Below, piece after piece: positions 10,213 to 19,257 of a DNA stretch of 59,427 bases (the stretch's first letter is position 1; the number at the start of each line of letters is the position of its first letter). The position numbers were made by a program, and so were the translations under genes. Source of the DNA: Rhodocyclaceae bacterium. Its GTDB lineage: Bacteria > Pseudomonadota > Gammaproteobacteria > Burkholderiales > Rhodocyclaceae. The stretch is taken from positions 1-59,427 of the forward strand of contig JAGWTC010000016.1 of NCBI GenBank assembly GCA_028869135.1, in the 5' to 3' direction. The notes beneath the pieces are model-generated. The model did no database searches. It was not told the origin of the DNA and was given only the letters and a program-made list of their open reading frames with translations.

Positions 10213-12000
10213 TTATGCGGCGGCGGGCGGCGTCGTGTTGCGCAAACGGATGTGCAGTTCGCGCAACTGCTTCTCGTCGACTTCGCTCGGCGCATTGGTC
10301 AGCAGACACTGCGCGCGCTGCGTCTTGGGGAAGGCGATCACGTCGCGGATCGACTCGGCGCCGGTCATCATGGTGACGATGCGGTCGAGACCGAAAGCCA
10401 GGCCGCCGTGCGGAGGTGCGCCGTACTTGAGTGCATCCAGCAGGAAGCCGAACTTGAGCTGTTGCTCTTCTTCGTTGATGCCGAGCGCATCGAAGACCTT
10501 GGACTGCACATCGGCCTTGTGGATACGCACCGAGCCGCCGCCGATTTCCCAGCCGTTCAAGGCGAGGTCGTAGGCCTTGGCCAGACACTTGCCCGGATCG
10601 GTCTTGAGGAATTCCTCGTGGCCGTCCTTGGGCGAGGTGAAGGGGTGGTGGCAAGCGGTCCAGCGCTTGTCTTCATCGTCGTATTCGAACATCGGGAAGT
10701 CGACCACCCACAGCGGCTCCCATGCCTTGCCGTTGGTGTAGCCCTTCTCGTGGCCGAGTTTGGTGCGCAGCGCGCCGAGCGCGTCGTTCACGACCTTGGT
10801 CTTGTCGGCGCCGAAGAAGATCAGGTCGCCGGACTGCGCGCCGGTGCGCTCGATAATGGTCTTCAGCGCAGCTTCGTGCAGGTTCTTGACGATGGGCGAC
10901 TGCAGGCCGGTTTCATTGATTTGAGTAGCGTCATTGACCTTGATGTAGGCCAGACCCTTGGCGCCATAGATCTTGACGAACTCGGTATAGCCGTCGATCT
11001 CGCCGCGCGACAGCGCGCCGCCGTTGGGGATGCGCAGGGCAGCGACCTTGCCGCCGGTCGTGGCCGGGCCGGAGAAGACCTTGAAGGCCACGTCGGTGAC
11101 GGCGTCGGTGACGTCGGTAATTTCCAGCGTCACGCGCAGATCGGGCTTGTCCGAACCGAAGCGGTTCATGGCTTCGGCATAACTCATGCGCGGGAAGGGG
11201 CTGGGCAGATCGACGTCCATCGCTTCCTTGAACACGGTGATGATCAGCTTTTCGATCAGGGCGGTGATTTCATCTTCGCCCATGAAGGAGGTCTCGATAT
11301 CGACCTGGGTGAATTCGGGCTGGCGGTCGGCGCGCAGGTCTTCGTCGCGGAAGCACTTGACGATCTGGTAGTAGCGGTCGAAACCGGCCACCATCAGCAT
11401 CTGCTTGAACAGTTGCGGCGACTGTGGCAGGGCGAAGAACTGGCCGTCATGTACGCGGCTGGGCACGAGGTAGTCGCGTGCGCCTTCCGGGGTGCTCTTG
11501 GTCAGCATCGGGGTTTCGATATCGATGAAGCCTTCAGCATCAAGGAAGCGGCGGAAGGCCATGGCCGTCTTGTAGCGCAGCATCATGTTCTTCTGCATCT
11601 GCGGACGGCGCAGGTCGACCACGCGGTGCGTCAGGCGCACGTTCTCGGACAGATTGTCGTCGTCGAGCTGGAAGGGGGGCGTGACGGCTGCGTTCAGGAC
11701 TTCGATGTCGTGGCAGAGAATCTCGATCTCGCCGGAGCCGAGATTGGCGTTCTCGGTGCCGGCCGGCCGGCGACGCACCTTGCCGGTGATCTTGAGCACG
11801 AACTCGCTGCGAACCCCCTCGGCGATCTTGAACATGTCGGCGCGATCCGGGTCGCAGACAACCTGGGCCAGGCCGGTGCGATCACGCAGGTCGATGAAGA
11901 TGACGCCGCCATGGTCGCGGCGGCGGTGCGCCCAGCCGGCGATAGTGACGATCTGATCGACATGAGCGGCGTTCACGTGGCCGCAGTAATGGGTACGCAT
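10213..12000 (-). CDS. aspS: Aspartyl-tRNA synthetase
   Basis: Charges tRNA-Asp. The 595-residue class II synthetase has an N-terminal OB-fold ([16 protein letters not shown]..., with [22 protein letters not shown]), motif 2 ([17 protein letters not shown]) and motif 3 ([15 protein letters not shown]), with the bacterial GAD-type insertion between. The start ATG at 12000 matches the family; an upstream ATG would add 26 unrelated residues. Many betaproteobacterial AspRS are non-discriminating (also charging tRNA-Asn); this cannot be decided from sequence here. Followed closely by barnase-barstar-nudB. Confidence 0.96.
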   Translation of the reverse strand: MRTHYCGHVNAAHVDQIVTIAGWAHRRRDHGGVIFIDLRDRTGLAQVVCDPDRADMFKIAEGVRSEFVLKITGKVRRRPAGTENANLGSGEIEILCHDIEVLNAAVTPPFQLDDDNLSENVRLTHRVVDLRRPQMQKNMMLRYKTAMAFRRFLDAEGFIDIETPMLTKSTPEGARDYLVPSRVHDGQFFALPQSPQLFKQMLMVAGFDRYYQIVKCFRDEDLRADRQPEFTQVDIETSFMGEDEITALIEKLIITVFKEAMDVDLPSPFPRMSYAEAMNRFGSDKPDLRVTLEITDVTDAVTDVAFKVFSGPATTGGKVAALRIPNGGALSRGEIDGYTEFVKIYGAKGLAYIKVNDATQINETGLQSPIVKNLHEAALKTIIERTGAQSGDLIFFGADKTKVVNDALGALRTKLGHEKGYTNGKAWEPLWVVDFPMFEYDDEDKRWTACHHPFTSPKDGHEEFLKTDPGKCLAKAYDLALNGWEIGGGSVRIHKADVQSKVFDALGINEEEQQLKFGFLLDALKYGAPPHGGLAFGLDRIVTMMTGAESIRDVIAFPKTQRAQCLLTNAPSEVDEKQLRELHIRLRNTTPPAAA

Positions 12001-12099
12001 GGTGGATTCCGTTGTAATTCCGTTGAGCTGCCTGAAACAGGCAAGTAAGCCCGCTATTTTACGGGAGGCGGGCGGCAAGGGAAATAGCCGCCCGGCGGG

Positions 12100-12735
12100 T
12101 TAATTGGAGCCCTCGCTCCCTTCGCCGAGCAGGCTGATGGGGGCCGGTACGACCACCCCCATGGAAACGATGTATTTCAGGGCCTCATCCACGCTCATGT
12201 CGAGCGGAATGGTGTCGCCCTTGCGGACGAAGAAGAAGAAGCCGTTGACCGGGCTGGGCGCGGTCGGGATGAAGACAGCGATATAGTCGTCGTCAAGCTT
12301 GTCATCGACTTCGTCGGCCGGCACCCCGGTCTGGAAGGCGATGGCCCAGGCGTCGGGGTGCGGGTAATGCACCAGCAGGACCTGACGGAAGGCATCGCCG
12401 CTGCCGGAAAATAGCGTATCGCTGACCTGCTTGACACTGTAGTAGATGGATTTGACGACCGGAATGCGCGACAGCACGCCTTCCCAGAACTTGACCAGTT
12501 GCTGGCCGAGAATGTTGGCAGTGACGAGGCCGGTGATGACGATGATCAGCAGCGTCAGAATCGTGCCGAGGCCCGGGATGTCGAAACCGAGCTGGGCGAG
12601 CGGCCGCCACTGCTCGGGCAACAGGCGCAGCGACTGATCCAGCGTATTGACGACGATGGATAGCACCCAGACGGTGATGACCAGGGGCACCCAGATCAGG
12701 AGCCCGGTGATGAAGTACTTCTTGAGGTGTTTCAA
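12100..12735 (-). CDS. DUF502 membrane protein
   Basis: A 211-residue DUF502 protein: an N-terminal helix (FITGLLIWVPLVITVWVLSIVV), a second helix (ILTLLIIVITGLVTANILG) and a C-terminal soluble part with VFIPTAPSPVNGFFFFVRKGDTIPLDMSVDEALKYIVSMG. The exact function is unknown. It is almost always found between fmdB and aspS in betaproteobacteria, as here. Confidence 0.85.
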   Translation of the reverse strand: MKHLKKYFITGLLIWVPLVITVWVLSIVVNTLDQSLRLLPEQWRPLAQLGFDIPGLGTILTLLIIVITGLVTANILGQQLVKFWEGVLSRIPVVKSIYYSVKQVSDTLFSGSGDAFRQVLLVHYPHPDAWAIAFQTGVPADEVDDKLDDDYIAVFIPTAPSPVNGFFFFVRKGDTIPLDMSVDEALKYIVSMGVVVPAPISLLGEGSEGSN

Positions 12736-12747
12736 GGCAGGCCTGCT

Positions 12748-13023
12748 TCAGTGGCAGGCGCAGGAGCCGCCGCAAGGACTTGCCGGCGCGCTGCTTTCGC
12801 TGCTGGAGACGGTATTTGAGGCACTGCTGGAACTGCCGGCGCCTCCCTTGAAGTCGCTCGCATACCAGCCGCTGCCCTTGAGCTGGAAGCCAGCAGCCGT
12901 GATCTGCTTGCTGAAGTTTTCGGTATTGCAGGCCGGGCAGAGGGTCAGGGGTTCGGCGCTGATCTTCTGCAGCACGTCTTTTTCGTGGCCGCAGGCGCTG
13001 CAGCGGTAGGCGTAAATCGGCAT
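12748..13023 (-). CDS. FmdB-family zinc ribbon protein
   Basis: A 91-residue protein beginning MPIYAYRCSACGHEKDVLQ, with the two CxxC pairs (CSAC and CPAC) that make the FmdB zinc ribbon. The tail is Ser/Ala-rich and ends in a Cys-rich CGGSCACH. The name comes from a putative formamidase regulator; the role in this group is unknown. First gene of the fmdB-DUF502-aspS transcript. Confidence 0.85.
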   Translation of the reverse strand: MPIYAYRCSACGHEKDVLQKISAEPLTLCPACNTENFSKQITAAGFQLKGSGWYASDFKGGAGSSSSASNTVSSSESSAPASPCGGSCACH

Positions 13024-13108
13024 TGCTCTCTCCGTATGACGAAGCCGGTTTTGCCGGCTGGTATCAGTAGCGGATTATACCGTGGCAGGCTGCCCCTCCG
13101 TGGCCTCA

Positions 13109-13127
13109 AGCCCTTGAAACAAGGGCT
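13109..13127 (-). terminator. Hairpin after pilD
   Basis: Perfect 8-bp stem AGCCCTTG / CAAGGGCT with an AAA loop, 12 bp beyond the pilD stop. There is no long U tract, so it is a weak terminator candidate. A second stem AGCCGG/CCGGCT (13043-13059) lies between it and the fmdB start. Confidence 0.45.
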
Positions 13128-13138
13128 GTCTTTAAAAT

Positions 13139-13969
13139 TTAAAGCGGCAGATAGAGGCGGTTCAGCGGGCCGCCCCAGAACAGGGCAATGACGCCGGCGG
13201 CGGCAAGATAGGGGCCGAAGGGCATCGGGATGTCCTTGCCGCGCTTGGCCAGGACAATCAGGGCGATGCCAAGAATGGCGCCGACCAGCGACGAGAGCAG
13301 AATGATCAAGGGCAGCATCTTCCAGCCCAGCCAGGCGCCGATGGCCGCAAGCAGCTTGAAATCACCATAGCCCATGCCTTCCTTGCCGGTCAGCAACTTG
13401 AAGACCCAATACACCGACCACAGGGCAAGATAGCCGGCCATGGCCCCGATCACGGCCTCGGGCAGGCGCACATAGAGGCTGAACAGATTCGCCAGCAAGC
13501 CGGCCCACAGCAGCGGCAGCGTAATGTCGTCGGGCAGCAGGGTGGTATCGAAGTCGATCAGCGCCAGAACCAGGAGGCAGGAGCTGAACAACATGGCGCC
13601 CAGGGCTTGCGCCGTTGCACCGAAATGCCAAACACAGACGACCCAGAGCAGGGCGTTGGCGGCTTCGACGAAGGGGTAGCGTGCGCCGATCGGCGCCTTG
13701 CAGGCACTGCACTTGCCGCGCAGCAGAAGCCAGCTCAGGACGGGAATATTCTCGATCGCCGTGATCTGATGGCCGCAATGCGGGCAGGCCGAACGCGGGA
13801 CGGCCAGGTTGTATCTGGCCCGCTCGGGGATGTCCTCATTGCGATGTTCGGCGCAGTGCAAATCCCATTCGTTTTCCATCATCTTTGGCAGACGATGGAT
13901 GACGACATTGAGAAAGCTGCCGACGACGAGGCCGAATAGCGCCGCCGCGAAAAGCCAGAAATCGAGCAC
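13139..13969 (-). CDS. pilD: Type IV prepilin peptidase / N-methyltransferase PilD
   Basis: A 276-residue inner-membrane aspartic protease that cleaves and N-methylates type IV prepilins and type II secretion pseudopilins. The N-terminal cytoplasmic loop has the two CxxC pairs (CPHCG and CSAC). The catalytic aspartates appear in LIDFDTTLLPDD and in the GYGDFK motif. The multi-helix profile is intact. It lies 8 bp after pilC, so the two are co-transcribed. Confidence 0.95.
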   Translation of the reverse strand: MLDFWLFAAALFGLVVGSFLNVVIHRLPKMMENEWDLHCAEHRNEDIPERARYNLAVPRSACPHCGHQITAIENIPVLSWLLLRGKCSACKAPIGARYPFVEAANALLWVVCVWHFGATAQALGAMLFSSCLLVLALIDFDTTLLPDDITLPLLWAGLLANLFSLYVRLPEAVIGAMAGYLALWSVYWVFKLLTGKEGMGYGDFKLLAAIGAWLGWKMLPLIILLSSLVGAILGIALIVLAKRGKDIPMPFGPYLAAAGVIALFWGGPLNRLYLPL

Positions 13970-13977
13970 GTTGTTGC

Positions 13978-15222
13978 TTAGTTGCCGATCGCGGCGCCCA
14001 TCTTGAAGATAGGCAGGTACATGGCGATGACCATGCCGCCGATCAGTGTGCCGAGGAAGACCATGATGATGGGCTCCATCAGACTCGACAGGGCATCGAC
14101 CGCATCATCGACTTCGGCCTCGAAAAAGTCGGCGACCTTGCCCAGCATGCTGTCGAGCGCACCCGATTCCTCGCCGATGGCGACCATCTGCAGCACCATG
14201 CTGGGGAAGACCTGTGAGTTCTGCATGGACACGGTGAGGCTGGAGCCGCTGCTGACATCGGCCTGGATCTGCCGGGTTGCCGAATAGTAGACATAGTTGC
14301 CGGCTGCACCGGCAACCGAATCCAGGGCTTCCACCAACGGCACGCCGGCGGCGAACATGGTGGACAAGGTACGCGTCCAGCGCGCAATGGTGGCCTTGCG
14401 AATCACATCGCCGAAGATGGGCAGCTTCAGGAAAAGCTTGTCCATGTAGATCTGCATGGGCTTGGAACGTTTCCAGGCCGCAAAAAAGCCCCACACGGCT
14501 GCGCCGATGGCGCCAAAAATGATGTACCACCACTCGACAAAGGCGTCGGAAAGCGCAATGAAGAACAGGGTAGGCGCGGGCAGGTCGGCGCCGAAGCCCT
14601 TGAAGACTTCCTTGAACTGCGGGATCACGAAGATCATGATGACCGCGGTAACGAGGAAGGCCACGACGAGCACGGCGATCGGATAGAACATCGCACCCTT
14701 GATCTTCTTCTTGATGCCGAGAATCTTTTCCTTGTAGGTGGCCAGACGATCCAGGAGCGCTTCAAGGATACCGGCCTGCTCGCCGGCACTGATCAGATTG
14801 CAGTAAAGCGCGTCGAAGTAGAGCGGATGTTTGCGGAAGGCCGCGTTCAGCGAGCTGCCGGTTTCCACCTCGGTCTTGATATCGAGCAGCAGCTTGCCTA
14901 CCGCCGGTTTGCTGGCGCCCTTGCCGACAATGTCGAAGGCCTGCAGCAGCGGCACGCCGGCCTTCATCATGGTGGCGAGCTGGCGCGTGAAGATGGTGAT
15001 GTCCTGTTCTTTGACCTTGCCGCCGCCCGAGGCTTTTTGCTGCTTGGCCTTGGTGACCATGATTCCCTGCCGGCGCAGCGTCGCCTGCACGACCGCCTGG
15101 CCGCCGGCGCGCATTTCGCCGCGCACGATCTTGCCCCCGCGGTCCTTGCCTTCCCAGATGAAGTTGTATTCCTTGGGTCCCTTGGGCGCGGCGGCTTTTT
15201 TAACTGGTCTGGCTACGGCCAT
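13978..15222 (-). CDS. pilC: Type IV pilus inner-membrane platform protein PilC
   Basis: A 414-residue GspF-family platform protein. Duplicated cytoplasmic F domains flank membrane helices (PIAVLVVAFLVTAVIMIFVIPQF and a C-terminal IIMVFLGTLIGGMVIAMYLPIF). FTRQLATMMKAGVPLLQAFDIV and its repeat WTRTLSTMFAAGVPLVEALDSV are diagnostic. It couples the PilB ATPase to pilus assembly. No pilB is present in the window although pilB-pilC-pilD is the usual order; the upstream gene is instead a CorC-type protein 95 bp away. Confidence 0.95.
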   Translation of the reverse strand: MAVARPVKKAAAPKGPKEYNFIWEGKDRGGKIVRGEMRAGGQAVVQATLRRQGIMVTKAKQQKASGGGKVKEQDITIFTRQLATMMKAGVPLLQAFDIVGKGASKPAVGKLLLDIKTEVETGSSLNAAFRKHPLYFDALYCNLISAGEQAGILEALLDRLATYKEKILGIKKKIKGAMFYPIAVLVVAFLVTAVIMIFVIPQFKEVFKGFGADLPAPTLFFIALSDAFVEWWYIIFGAIGAAVWGFFAAWKRSKPMQIYMDKLFLKLPIFGDVIRKATIARWTRTLSTMFAAGVPLVEALDSVAGAAGNYVYYSATRQIQADVSSGSSLTVSMQNSQVFPSMVLQMVAIGEESGALDSMLGKVADFFEAEVDDAVDALSSLMEPIIMVFLGTLIGGMVIAMYLPIFKMGAAIGN

Positions 15223-15316
15223 TCTTGTCCCCTGACTGAGCGTCCTGCGACTTCGACCGCCCGTATCCGGCGGCCAATATCAAGCTGATTCGCCGGATCA
15301 TACGCTAGCACCCTGA

Positions 15317-16609
15317 TTAATGGGCAATATCGTTGGTATTTGTGAGGGGTGGACGCTGCACTTTTACAACCTTTATGCGGCGATCCTGGGTCTGGACGAT
15401 TTCCATCGCGACTCGGGCGATACGCACCGACACCCCAGCTTCGGGAATGTCTTCAAGGTGTTCGAGGATCAGGCCATTGAGGGTTTTGGGGCCATCCAGC
15501 GGCAATTCGAGGCCAAGTTCCCGGTTCAGGCTGCGTAAAGTGCGCGCGCCATCGACCATGGCCTTGCCTTCCTCGTCCCAGCGTACCGCATGATGGTCTT
15601 CGGGTGCGCCGGTGGTGAACTTGCCGATCAGCTCTTCGATGATGTCGTCCAGCGTCACCAGACCCAGCAGTTCGCCGTATTCATCGACGACCAGGCCCAG
15701 GCGCTGGCGATTGTCGCGGAAAAACTTGAGCTGATCGTAGACCGGAGTGCTGGCGGGAATGAAATAGGGAGCGACCAGCACTTCGCGCAACTCATCATGC
15801 GTGAGCTGGCCGTCGAAGGCGGCGTCGATAAGGCGCCGGAGCTGCAGTACGCCAAGGATATTCCCGAGCTCGCCGTCATAGACGAGGATGCGCGAATGGA
15901 AGCCGGTGGTGACCTGCGCGCGCAACTCGTCGATCGGCGCCTGCAGGTCGACGGCCTCGATTTCGCCGCGCGGCGTCATGATGTCCTCGACCGTGATGGC
16001 TTCGAGGTCGAACAGGTTGACCAGAATGGCGCGGTGCTGTTCGGGAATGAAGTGGCCGGACTCGAGCACGATGGCGCGCAGCTCGTCGGGCGACATGGCG
16101 GCCTCGCCTTCGCCGGCCCTGGTGTCGAGGCGCAGCAGCTTGAGGATGGGCTGGACGAAGAGATTGACGAACCAGACCGCCGGGTAGGCGATGCGCTGCA
16201 TCGGAACGAGGACGAAGCTGATGCGCTGGGCCAGCCAGTCCGGGTGGGTGGCGCCGATGACCTTGGGCGTGATTTCCGAGAACACCAGTTGGCAGAAGGT
16301 GACGAACAGCGTGCCGGCTTCCAGCGCCCAGCGTTCGCCCTCGAAAATCCGCAGCACGATGTAGCCGGTCAAGGTGGCCGAGGCGGCGTTGAGCAAGGTG
16401 TTGCCGAGCAGGATCACGCCCAGCAGCTTGTCGGTTTTGGAGAGCAGCAGGATGGCCAGCCGGGCACCGCGATTGCCCTGCTTGGCGGCGATACGCAGGC
16501 GGTGGCGATTGCTCGCCATCATCGCGGTCTCGGCCATGGAGAAAAAGCCGGACATGAACAGCAGTACGGCGAGGATGGCGAAATTGGTGCCTAGCGAAGA
16601 GCTTTCCAC
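15317..16609 (-). CDS. HlyC/CorC family transporter (CNNM, CBS and CorC domains)
   Basis: A 430-residue protein with the CNNM/DUF21 membrane domain (LFMSGFFSMAETAMMASNRHRL and following helices), a CBS pair beginning DIMTPRGEIEAVDLQ (about 210-330), and a C-terminal CorC_HlyC domain (about 345-430). Members are linked to magnesium or cobalt efflux; the older hemolysin label is not supported. Located 12 bp after the CcsA-like gene, so probably one transcript. Confidence 0.88.
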   Translation of the reverse strand: MESSSLGTNFAILAVLLFMSGFFSMAETAMMASNRHRLRIAAKQGNRGARLAILLLSKTDKLLGVILLGNTLLNAASATLTGYIVLRIFEGERWALEAGTLFVTFCQLVFSEITPKVIGATHPDWLAQRISFVLVPMQRIAYPAVWFVNLFVQPILKLLRLDTRAGEGEAAMSPDELRAIVLESGHFIPEQHRAILVNLFDLEAITVEDIMTPRGEIEAVDLQAPIDELRAQVTTGFHSRILVYDGELGNILGVLQLRRLIDAAFDGQLTHDELREVLVAPYFIPASTPVYDQLKFFRDNRQRLGLVVDEYGELLGLVTLDDIIEELIGKFTTGAPEDHHAVRWDEEGKAMVDGARTLRSLNRELGLELPLDGPKTLNGLILEHLEDIPEAGVSVRIARVAMEIVQTQDRRIKVVKVQRPPLTNTNDIAH

Positions 16610-16621
16610 GGCAGGGGAAAA

Positions 16622-17452
16622 TCAGGCGCTGCGGCCGAGCAGCACTTCGATCACGAAGCGGCTGCCGATATAGGCAAGCAGAAGCGCGACGAAGCCCGCC
16701 AGCGTCCAGCGCAGCGCGAGCTGGCCGCGCCAGCCGCGGAGATGACGGCCGAGCAGCAGGCCGGCGAAGATCAGCCAGGACAGCACGGCGAAAACCGTCT
16801 TGTGATTGAAGGCCAGCGCTTGTCCGAACAAGGCTTCGGAGAAGAAGACGCCGGACAGCAGGGTCAGGCTGAGCAGCGCGAAGGCGATATGGATGAGGCG
16901 GAACAGCAGCGCCTCCATGGTCAAGAGCGGCGGCAGGTTGGCGATGATGCGCGGCAGGCGTCCGCGATGCAGGCTGCGTTCGGCGGCCATCATCAGCAGG
17001 GCGTGCAGGGCCGCCAGCGTGAACAGGCTGTAGGCCAGCATGGCGATCAGGAAATGGGCGCGGAACAGCGGCGAATCGGTATTGACGAGCAGGTGCTGGC
17101 CGGGGAAGGCGAGTGGCAGCAGGGCGCCAACGGCAGCGAGCGGCAGGCCCAGCATCTGCAGGCCTTCCATGCGCGCGTAGAAACTTTCCATCCAGTAGAA
17201 GGCCAGCGCCAGCCATAGCATCAGCGAAACCGCCACAGCAAAGCTGAAGCGCATATGGCCGCCGCCGAAGAGCTCGGTGGCGACCGTGATCCCGTGGGCC
17301 ACGATGGCGATCAGCAGCCAGCCGCGCTCCATTGCGCCGAGATGGCTCGGCGGCTGATCGAGCGCCGGCCCGCGCCAGCGGGTGCGCCAGAAATGCAGGG
17401 CGAGCGAGAGATACAGGGCTGCCGCCAGTAGATGCAGTAAAATTCCAGGCAT
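16622..17452 (-). CDS. YpjD-type inner-membrane protein (CcsA-like, cytochrome c assembly domain)
   Basis: A 276-residue protein with about eight hydrophobic helices and the cytochrome c assembly (CcsA/CcmC) fold. Conserved His residues occur in AHGITVATELF, FRAHFLIAMLAYSLF, LFRLIHIAFALL and FNHKTVFAVLSW. It lacks a strong WWD motif, unlike the CcsB at 399-1541. Its position divergent from ffh and before a CorC-type gene is typical of YpjD/CorE-type proteins. Its molecular role is not settled. Confidence 0.8.
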   Translation of the reverse strand: MPGILLHLLAAALYLSLALHFWRTRWRGPALDQPPSHLGAMERGWLLIAIVAHGITVATELFGGGHMRFSFAVAVSLMLWLALAFYWMESFYARMEGLQMLGLPLAAVGALLPLAFPGQHLLVNTDSPLFRAHFLIAMLAYSLFTLAALHALLMMAAERSLHRGRLPRIIANLPPLLTMEALLFRLIHIAFALLSLTLLSGVFFSEALFGQALAFNHKTVFAVLSWLIFAGLLLGRHLRGWRGQLALRWTLAGFVALLLAYIGSRFVIEVLLGRSA

Positions 17453-17499
17453 TACGCGAGTTTAACGCATTCCCCGCCCTTACCTTTCTTCCATTTGTC

Positions 17500-18858
17500 A
17501 TGCTCGACAATCTGACTCAACGTCTGGCCAAGGTCGTCAAGACCATGCGCGGCCAGGCCCGCCTGACCGAAGACAATATTTCCGAGATGCTGCGCGAGGT
17601 GCGCATGGCCCTGCTGGAGGCCGACGTCGCCCTGCCTGTGGTCAAGGACCTGATCGCGCGCATTAAAGAAAAAGCTCTGGGCCAGGAGGTCGTCGGCTCG
17701 CTGACGCCGGGCCAGGCGCTGATCGGCGTGGTGCACAAGGAGCTGACCGAGCTCATGGGCGGTGCCGCCGTTGGCATCAACCTCGCCACCCAGCCGCCGG
17801 CGGTCATCCTCATGGCCGGTTTGCAGGGCGCGGGTAAGACGACGACCACGGCCAAGCTCGGCAAGTGGCTCAAGGAGCGGCAGAAGAAAAAAGTGCTGGT
17901 GGTCAGTTGCGACGTTTATCGTCCGGCCGCCATCGAGCAATTGAAGACCGTCGCCGCCCAGGCCGGCATCGACTTCTTCCCGTCCTCAGGCGAACAGAAG
18001 CCGGCCGACATCGCCGCCGCCGCGCTCGATCACGCCAAGCGTCACTACTACGACGTGCTTTTCGTCGACACCGCCGGTCGTCTGGCCATCGACGAGGCCA
18101 TGATGGCCGAGATCCAGCAGCTGCACGCGCTGGTCAAGCCGATCGAAACCCTGTTCGTCGTCGACGCCATGCTCGGTCAGGACGCGGTGAATACTGCGCG
18201 CGCCTTCAACGAGGCGCTGCCGCTGACGGGCGTGGTGCTGTCCAAGCTCGACGGCGACTCGCGCGGCGGCGCGGCGCTGTCGGTGCGCCATGTCACCGGC
18301 AAGCCGCTCAAGTTCGCCGGCGTCGGCGAAAAGCTCGACGGCATCGAGGAATTCCATCCGGAGCGCATGGCCTCGCGCATCCTCGGCATGGGCGACATCC
18401 TGAGCCTCGTCGAGGAAGCGCATCGCAATGTCGACACCGAGAAGGCCGAAGCGCTGGCCAAGAAGCTCAAGTCCGGCAAGGGCTTCGACCTCAATGACTT
18501 CAAGGCCCAGATCGGCCAGATGCGCTCCATGGGCGGCCTCTCTTCGCTGATGGACAAGTTGCCCGCGCAACTGTCGCAGGCGGCCGGTCAGGTCGACCAG
18601 AATCAGGCCGAAAAGCAGATCCGTCGTACCGAGGGCATCATCAACTCCATGACGGCCGCCGAGCGCGCCAAGCCGGAACTCATCAAGGCCAGCCGCAAGC
18701 GCCGCATCGCTGCGGGCGCCGGCGTGCCGGTGCAGGAAGTCAATCGCCTGCTGACCCAGTTCGAGCAGATGCAGAAGATGATGAAGCAGTTCTCGAAGGG
18801 CGGCATGGCCAAGCTGATGCGCGGCATGCAGGGCATGAAAGGCATGCTGGGCCGTTGA
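17500..18858 (+). CDS. ffh: Signal recognition particle protein Ffh
   Basis: A 452-residue SRP GTPase that with 4.5S RNA targets membrane proteins to the translocon. N domain from MLDNLTQRLAKVVKTMRG; G domain with P-loop GLQGAGKTTTTAKL (about 105-118), DTAGR, and SKLDGDSRGG; C-terminal Met-rich M domain ending with repeated GMQGMKGML. The start at 17500 matches the family. Its transcript ends at a strong terminator. Confidence 0.97.
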   Translation: MLDNLTQRLAKVVKTMRGQARLTEDNISEMLREVRMALLEADVALPVVKDLIARIKEKALGQEVVGSLTPGQALIGVVHKELTELMGGAAVGINLATQPPAVILMAGLQGAGKTTTTAKLGKWLKERQKKKVLVVSCDVYRPAAIEQLKTVAAQAGIDFFPSSGEQKPADIAAAALDHAKRHYYDVLFVDTAGRLAIDEAMMAEIQQLHALVKPIETLFVVDAMLGQDAVNTARAFNEALPLTGVVLSKLDGDSRGGAALSVRHVTGKPLKFAGVGEKLDGIEEFHPERMASRILGMGDILSLVEEAHRNVDTEKAEALAKKLKSGKGFDLNDFKAQIGQMRSMGGLSSLMDKLPAQLSQAAGQVDQNQAEKQIRRTEGIINSMTAAERAKPELIKASRKRRIAAGAGVPVQEVNRLLTQFEQMQKMMKQFSKGGMAKLMRGMQGMKGMLGR

Positions 18859-18875
18859 AGTTTCCGGCCGGCGGA

Positions 18876-18910
18876 AACAAAAAAGCCGCTCCATGAGCGG
18901 CTTTTTTGTT
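18876..18910. terminator. Bidirectional intrinsic terminator between ffh and yggX
   Basis: A perfect 16-bp stem (18876-18891 / 18895-18910) with a CAT loop. The GC core AAGCCGCTC is flanked by A6 and T6, so it can terminate ffh on the plus strand and yggX on the minus strand, 11 bp from the yggX stop. Confidence 0.92.
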
Positions 18911-18921
18911 GGCCGAAGCCT

Positions 18922-19194
18922 TTACTTCGCCGGCGGCACGTAGCCCTGCGCCTGATCGGCGCCTTCGCCGAAAAAGTGCTTCTGCACCTGTTCCTGCAGG
19001 TACTGGCGCGCGCGCGGGTCGGCCAGACTGAGGCGGTTTTCGTTGATCAGCATCGTTTGCTGCTTGAGCCACTGGGCCCAGGCTTCCTTGGAAACATTTT
19101 CCCAGAGCCTCTTGCCAAGCTCGCCCGGCATGGGCGGGAAGTCGAGGCCTTCGGCTTCGCGGCCGAGCTTGATGCAATTAACGGTGCGTGCCAT
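18922..19194 (-). CDS. yggX: Probable Fe(2+)-trafficking protein YggX
   Basis: A 90-residue protein beginning [21 protein letters not shown], with the conserved Cys7 and the family body [31 protein letters not shown]. It is implicated in protecting iron-sulfur clusters from oxidative damage. It lies 63 bp after argA on the same strand. Confidence 0.93.
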   Translation of the reverse strand: MARTVNCIKLGREAEGLDFPPMPGELGKRLWENVSKEAWAQWLKQQTMLINENRLSLADPRARQYLQEQVQKHFFGEGADQAQGYVPPAK

Positions 19195-19257
19195 TGCTTG
19201 TCCTTTCGGTGCTACGAGATAGATGGCCCGATTCTACCAGCCCGGCGATAGCGCCAC

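Noticed and set aside
10252-12048. Open frame of 598 codons on plus
   Set aside because: Antisense to aspS; no recognisable domain.
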